Assembly: GCF_000001735.4 (NCBI RefSeq)
Contig: NC_003076.8
Span: forward strand, 15,317,835 to 15,381,834
DNA from: Arabidopsis thaliana
Lineage: Eukaryota > Streptophyta > Magnoliopsida > Brassicales > Brassicaceae
Direction of reading: 5' to 3'
Length of the DNA stretch: 64,000 bases
This document shows, one piece after another, positions 56,893 to 64,000 of this stretch. Both the position numbers and the translations under genes were made by a program. The number at the start of each line of letters is the position of its first letter. The stretch's first letter is position 1. The notes below the pieces were generated by a model, which worked only from the letters and a program-made list of their open reading frames with translations, was not told the DNA's origin and ran no database searches.

Positions 56893-58011
56893 GAATACGA
56901 CTGCACTGCACAATGAAGCCTCTGAAGAACAAAACTAAAGCATAGGTTTTTACTACCATGAGAAATAAGCCTATTATTGGTCCCGTGAAATCTAGCAGGT
57001 AGAACAGAATAATAGAAAACAACGCAATCCCAAACAATGCATTCGAAAGCAGTCTGTTACCATTTTTTCTCCTTCAACTCAATTATGTTTATAAGCCAAC
57101 AAGATTTCACGCGTTATTTAACTCAGGCCATAAACTGATGTTTAACATTTGTATGAATGCTATACATCATGAACATCGAACATAGAAGACTTTCCTTTGT
57201 TTCTATATTCATATATATATAGACTGTAGTAAATATTTCCCAAGTAAAGCACGAGACAATTTTATTAAGATATAGTAATTGAGTTTCACAAGTAATTAGC
57301 TTAAGACCTTGAATGTTTGTAAATTTCTACAATGGTTTTTTTTTTTTATCATTCAAGATAAAGTAATGGGAATCTAGCTAGATTTTTAAAGTTTCTACAA
57401 ATTATCAAACAAAAGACCAGAAACCAATTCTATTATTCAAATTAGATTCGTTTTTCGAGTTGATAAATTTAGGTTCGGTTCACACCTCAACAAGGAGCAA
57501 ATTTTGGCCTTTTCGGAACTTCCTATGTAGTGTAAACCTTGAAGAAAAGTCAATCAGAAGTTTTACGTAACGCATGCATATATGTCCTCGTACTCAAAAG
57601 AAAAGCATACACAAGATACATTGCATTTACACAAACGAAACGCTCGAGCACCATTAATTAATGATGGATTTACACTCGACAACTTTCATTATATAACCAA
57701 GACTTCACGTTATAATCCTCTTTTCATCTAAAACTTTTTGTGTTATTACGAATCTTGTTCTTTTGAATATTGTGTTCGATTCTTTCCTCAAATTTATTGT
57801 TTCCCCTTTTTTGTGTTCGATTCGTTGCTCTTACCATTATAGTTTTTGGAGCTCTTTTGACTTAAAAAAGAAAGAAAGAGAGAAAGCAATCAAAGCCGTT
57901 GGAGACTCATACCTGTACCCATAACAACAATACACGTTTTATAAATGGGAGATATTAAGTCTGACCATATTATTCCAAGTTATAAAACATGTTGATGTAA
58001 AAAATGTGTGA
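56893..58011. other. AT-rich intergenic region
   Basis: No gene recognised. Ends the F-box cluster. Confidence 0.5.
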
Positions 58012-58467
58012 ATGCACGTGGATTCTATGAAGAGAGCTCGTGTAAGCGCGGTGTATGAAGGTAAAGAGAGAAATAGATCAAGCAACGGAGAGGAAACTCG
58101 AAGGGAACAGTCTAAACACGCGAGAATGACGGCAAAAGCTCGGATGAACGTTTACAAAGAGAGCATGAAACCTCTGCCGCCTAAACGTAAGAAATCGTTG
58201 ATGATCATAAGTTTGATGAGAAAGAAGGAAGATACGCAAGATGATCAAAATAATGTTACTGTTGTCGAAAAGGAAAAGGAGGAGAAAGAGAAAGGCACGG
58301 TGCAGAACATCAGGGAAAATGCGGAAATGCTCTCATCAAAATGTGTTGAGGAGTGGCCGCACATGTTAACATATGAAGAGGAATGGACGTGGTTTGCGTT
58401 TGCGTTTGGGTGGGGATGGTGGCAGCGTTATGACGCGGTGATGAGCGGTAAGAGTTGGTTTAACTAA
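58012..58467 (+). CDS. basic hypothetical protein, unidentified
   Basis: 151 aa without introns; the start may instead be the Met at 58027. The N-terminal two thirds are highly charged and Lys/Arg-rich (KPLPPKRKKS, VVEKEKEEKEKG), probably disordered and possibly nuclear. The C-terminus is aromatic-rich (EEWTWFAFAFGWGWWQRYD), with seven Trp in the last 40 residues, an unusual end for a chance ORF. No family recognised. By order it may be AT5G38400, but that is weak. Codon usage looks coding. Confidence 0.55.
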   Translation: MHVDSMKRARVSAVYEGKERNRSSNGEETRREQSKHARMTAKARMNVYKESMKPLPPKRKKSLMIISLMRKKEDTQDDQNNVTVVEKEKEEKEKGTVQNIRENAEMLSSKCVEEWPHMLTYEEEWTWFAFAFGWGWWQRYDAVMSGKSWFN

Positions 58468-59666
58468 ATATTAAAGATTAAGGTGTTTGTTACAAATCAT
58501 TTTGGGTTGGTGAAACTATATACATAGATGATAGTTGATACTTGATAGGATTTCTTAAGATAAAAGAAGATATTGAGAAATCAGTGTATGTATATCGACC
58601 GAAACGAAAATATATCTTTAAAGGGTTCACTTTCGTTTATGTTTATATACAGAGATTTCTCATAATAGATTTTCAGTATTTTTTTTTGTTTTATTTGGTG
58701 TTTCAATATTTCGAACAAAATCCAAAAGCGTATATACAGACTTAGACGCTGGTGAAACATGCATGACTTGCATTATTAGAGCATCCACAACGGTGGGATC
58801 CAAAAATCAAGATTATAGTTTGTTTTTTTCTATTCCGCAAGATTCAAACTAATTGGATTTTCGGTAGATCTACCAACACATAAACTACCTATATTGGGTT
58901 AACCATTTTAGAATCAATTTTAGGAGATAAACCCTAATTTAAATACATTTTAGTTAATATTAAAGTTTAAACTACACGCATGTAAGTCTACACAAATTAT
59001 ATAAAAAACACTTCAAAGAACTTTCCGTTCACACATTTGATGATTTCTTGTAGTTTCATTAAGTCAATGAACACACAAGTTTCAAATTGATATTTCAGGT
59101 CATTAAGACAATGTTGACACACAAGTTTCAGATTGATATGTGAGATCATTAAGAAAAGGGTCTTAATCATAAATTTAAAAGTGGACTCTTATCCGCAAGC
59201 CTATCTTATGTATATGGCACTGGCACCGTCCACAAATGTGTCTATCATCCTTTCAAGTGGACCATCCTTTTCCTTTAAGGTAATAACTCTGTGTGACTGA
59301 GATCTACAAACACATGTTACACACTTCACAGTCCTTATAAAGTAAATTTACTTATTATTAAGAAAATAAGATTTTGTAACTTTTTTCCTCTTAAAACAAT
59401 GGACAAATATGAATACAAATCCATATGTCACTATTATCTATATTTACACAATTTATTCGATTTTTTGTATGTTGTCTTATCTCATCGGAAATTTTCAAAC
59501 TAGTTAACCATCGGAAAAAATCAAGACGCACGGATATATAAATTACATATTCATAAATCAGACATTTGACAATCCGATAGAAATTGTCTCATAAAGAGAA
59601 AAAGAACACAGACAATAGGAAATGAAATGAGCAGAGATAATTCATAAGAATGTTTTAGAAAAGAAA
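58468..59666. other. intergenic region left of RBCS
   Basis: No gene. Contains AGAGCATCCACAACGGTGGGATCC at 58779-58802, a type of sequence found at ends of plant miniature transposons, and near-duplicate blocks ACACACAAGTTTCAAATTGATAT (59070) and ACACACAAGTTTCAGATTGATAT (59117). The RBCS 3' UTR lies at about 59520-59666. Confidence 0.4.
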
Positions 59667-60529
<863 letters not shown>

Positions 60530-60546
60530 CTACTGGTGTTGTCATC

Positions 60547-60554
60547 TTTATATA
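60547..60554 (-). promoter_or_regulatory. TATA box of RBCS
   Basis: TATATAAA on the - strand, 75 bases before the ATG. Confidence 0.75.
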
Positions 60555-60654
60555 ATGAGAACCCCCTAAAGGCGAAAAGCCCTCATGATCAAAGGGTCCA
60601 TGATTCATGATAACGTCGTTTACTGCCACAGGATTAAGGAAAGGTGTTGACACC

Positions 60655-60712
60655 CTTATCGGTACGCACCACTAGGATAAGGCCACGTGGCAGAAAACTC
60701 CATTATCTTATC
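60655..60712 (-). promoter_or_regulatory. light-response unit: I-boxes flanking a G-box
   Basis: On the gene strand: GATAAG at 60707-60712, palindromic G-box CACGTG at 60684-60689 (within GCCACGTGGC), an inverted I-box at 60676-60681 and GATAAG at 60655-60660. The I/G-box pairing is the known light-responsive module of RBCS promoters (bZIP/PIF at the G-box, MYB-type factors at I-boxes). The unit ends about 100 bases before the TATA box. Confidence 0.8.
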
Positions 60713-60991
60713 TTTTCTCTTGTGGGGGAAATGAAGTGAATGTGCGGTTACTGGTCTCCACTTGATCGGTTGCTTTTGGCTCCTTTCGTTTGGGAGAAAA
60801 GAAACCAGACGCATTACCTTAAATTTAATGCTTTTGGTCTTTTGGACCTCTTATTTACCATGTATGATTTAATTTGGCTTAACACTTTCTTTGGAAATAA
60901 GGTCGCATTAAAAAATAGTTATAACAAAATTATTTAAATTTGATATTTACATAAATATATTGTATGATATTTATCCGGACAAAAAAAAAAG

Positions 60992-61262
60992 CTTTAACCA
61001 TCTCCAATATTTGTTTCTATTATTTTCTTTCTGAATATAGAGGAAAAAATATAATAGAGATTTATATTTTAACTTCAATGGTTCCTCAAAAATTCGTTAG
61101 AAAAAATAAATAAGAGAAAAAATAAAAATCTCTATTTTTTGCTTTAGAAAAAAAATTAGAAATTTCTATTTTACAAATGAAAATAGAGATGAGTTAGAGT
61201 TAAATAAATACAAAAATAGAGTATATAAATAAAAATAGAGATAGATTCGAGATGCTCTTAAA
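60992..61262. mobile_element. miniature inverted-repeat element (MITE-like), approximate limits
   Basis: Left end TTTAACCATCTCCAATATTTG and right end, read on the other strand, TTTAAGAGCATCTCGAATCTA are imperfect inverted copies. The inside is AT-rich with inverted ATAGAGAT/ATCTCTAT motifs. No ORF. The CATCTCCAA-type end is common in plant miniature elements. Target duplication not established. Confidence 0.4.
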
Positions 61263-63368
61263 AATATTCATTACTCTTTCCGTTTTATTAATATCAATTG
61301 TTAAGATTTTTCAGGCAGACTTATAAATAAGATTCCATTTCAGACTAATGGAAGTAAACCTATCAAAAGAATTCTAACGTGCTGTAGAGAGACTCCTTCG
61401 TCATCGTCCCTTTTGTGAAAGAGTAAATTAAAGAATCCATAATGAGCATAGTGTAAGAAGAACCATTTATCTATTAGATATATTCTAGTACTGGTAGACT
61501 GTCGATTCTGGATACATCCTGAAAATCATTTACCACAATAAATTGTCGATAATCTTTTTGTTGGAAAAGTTATATATTATCTTCAAATGATAATATATTA
61601 GTCGACAAAAGAAAAGCGAGACAAAATTTGAATACATTGATTTCGGTTAATTCAATACTTTCACTTCATTTTTAGCAAATAGTACTTTTATTTCTGATTT
61701 TTATGTGGCTAGGATAAAAGCAAAACCTTACTGGTTGGAGAGAGTAAATATTTGAGTCGATACTAACAACAACTACATCATGCAAGATATGTTTGTGGGA
61801 CAAAGAGACCGAGCGAACAAACGAAACGGCAAAACCATCATCTACATGTATCAAGTGCGCGGTAAACCCCTCATGGAAGAATTTCCAAGAAAACCTCCCA
61901 AAGTCCATGGTATCTTCTATATGAGGTAATGCACGCTGCCTCTAGATCAACAAGTAATATCAGCTCACGATTATCTTGCGACTCTGATCACATCACAATA
62001 ACAATGGGGAACCCACATACGCAACCGTTCTCCTTGGAGTACCATGCCATTGCACTTACGGCCCCCTCAAGCACAAATATGGCACCTCAAGCTGATTTCC
62101 ACCATGCAAACTTGAGTATGTAATCAAAGGTGTAGAACGGAGTCAAGAACTCATCTTAAAGTCACATAAAACTATGGTCATGCACTCATGGATCACGACT
62201 ACTACCTTCAGGCTCACAAATTAATGCCCCCTTTTCAATCATATATATGAGAAGAAACGTGTACAAAGTACACATTAACTGGTCACGAAAAAACTTTCGT
62301 GTAGGGAAAAGGATCACAAGGTCCACTCCACTCCGCACCTCAGCTAAATAAATCATTTTTCGAAAGTGAGATAGTCTTAACTCTTAAGTCTTAACCCATC
62401 CATCTAAGTTACTAGTTTCTGTCTTTTATAAGTCATTTTGTTTCTTTTTCTTGGATTTTAATTGAAGCCAAAATGTGTGAATTAAATCCGGGAGATGGAA
62501 AAAATGTTCGATAATTTGAATTATTATTTTTATATGTATTTTGTATTTGAATCATGAATTTTTTATATTTCGTTTGCATAGAAGAATCCAAAAACATATG
62601 ATTTTTTGTCAAAACAAAAACTTAAAACCAAACATATAGTAGATGCGACGTTTTCATTATCATTTGGAATCTAGTTTTATTTAGAACTTTTTGGGAACGT
62701 TAACTACTTTTCCTTCTAAATAACTGTTTCAGCTTTTAATGCATAACCAATGATCAAATTTAACGTAAACAAAATTTCCAAAATTTAGTAACTTCATGCT
62801 TGACAAATTTCAGTCTTTGTCGATCCTTGCTTTATGTAATGCTATTTCTTGACTTAATATCCCACTTAGGGGTTTGGAATACATGTTTTATGTTTATAAT
62901 TTTAAAAGATGCATTTGAATTTTCTGTATATACTACCTTTTCCAAATCTCCAATGGCTATGTCATCTGAAAAATGGTTACACTCCCTTACATAAACTTTT
63001 CTCTAAATATCGAGGTTTGATTGATTGCTTTCATGTGCAAAATTTCTTAAAACAATGTAGCAAGTTTTTCTTTTTTTATTAGAGTTTATTGGTTAGTCTA
63101 GGGAGTCAAAAGCAAGAATTATGAGGATAATTTAAAGGAGCCACAATGTTGTTTAAAGGAGCTAAACGAAAAATAAGATTTCAAAGATTTAAGGGCAAAA
63201 ATGAAATGAAATGATAACTATAATTATAGAGAAACTGATAGGAATAACATTTTCACTTTCAAACAATAGTTCCTCAACTGTTAAGTCGGCAAATAATTTC
63301 TTAAATTTGCATTGACCACATAGAAATGGGTTCCAGAATAATCAACGCTGAATATTCCAGAAAGGGGA
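61263..63368. other. intergenic region between the two RBCS genes
   Basis: No gene confidently recognised. A GC-richer stretch at about 61670-62350 has short coding-like frames on the - strand (FGRFSWKFFHEGF; ELILLVDLEAACIT), broken by stops, perhaps a relict. The right 400 bases include the 3' side of the next RBCS gene. The complete RBCS promoter lies at the left end of the spacer. Confidence 0.4.

Positions 63369-64000
<632 letters not shown>

Overview
Plant nuclear DNA, almost certainly Arabidopsis thaliana chromosome 5. The grounds are a Rubisco small-subunit (RBCS) tandem pair at the right end, TIR-NB-LRR immune receptors, an F-box/FBD cluster, an Athila-type Ty3/gypsy element, AT-rich spacers and short GT-AG introns. 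The order (cysteine-rich peptide, TNLs, hydrolase, zinc-transporter-like gene, F-box cluster, RBCS) fits what I remember of the AT5G38330-AT5G38420 interval. Locus names are recollection; exon structures were read from the sequence.

Layout. 0.1-0.6 kb: a two-exon secreted cysteine-rich (defensin-like) peptide. 2.7-13.7 kb: two tandem TIR-NB-LRR paralogues on the + strand. The first is a regular four-exon gene. The second has about 2 kb of foreign DNA in intron 1, including a terminal-inverted-repeat transposon, so it can be read as a TIR-only gene followed by an NB-LRR gene. 14.1-15.7 kb: an eight-exon alpha/beta-hydrolase on the - strand. 16.2-22.3 kb: a near full-length but inactivated L1-type LINE with a poly(A) tail. 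22.3-26.5 kb: a transposon graveyard with degenerate repeats, a Helitron-like hairpin and a decayed gene. 26.6 kb: a thionin-like secreted peptide. 27.8-30.4 kb: a nine-exon multi-spanning membrane protein.

30.9-56.9 kb is an F-box/LRR/FBD cluster, all on the + strand. It holds two intact genes (48.6 and 55.3 kb), four disrupted copies (45.3, 50.3, 51.9 and 54.1 kb) and two collapsed remnants (30.9 and 47.4 kb). An 11.7-kb Athila-type element (33.2-44.9 kb) sits inside it. Its two LTR copies differ at only three bases that I can see, yet the 5' LTR looks truncated and the gag-pol frame has two stops.

58.0-58.5 kb: an orphan basic ORF. 59.7-60.5 kb: a complete RBCS gene (- strand) with an I-box/G-box/I-box promoter. 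63.4-64.0 kb: the 3' part of a second RBCS gene running off the window.

Functionally the window joins innate immunity (TNLs, secreted peptides), probable SCF-type ubiquitin ligase adaptors and photosynthetic carbon fixation. There is no evidence that they form one pathway. The main theme is birth, death and transposon remodelling of tandem gene families.
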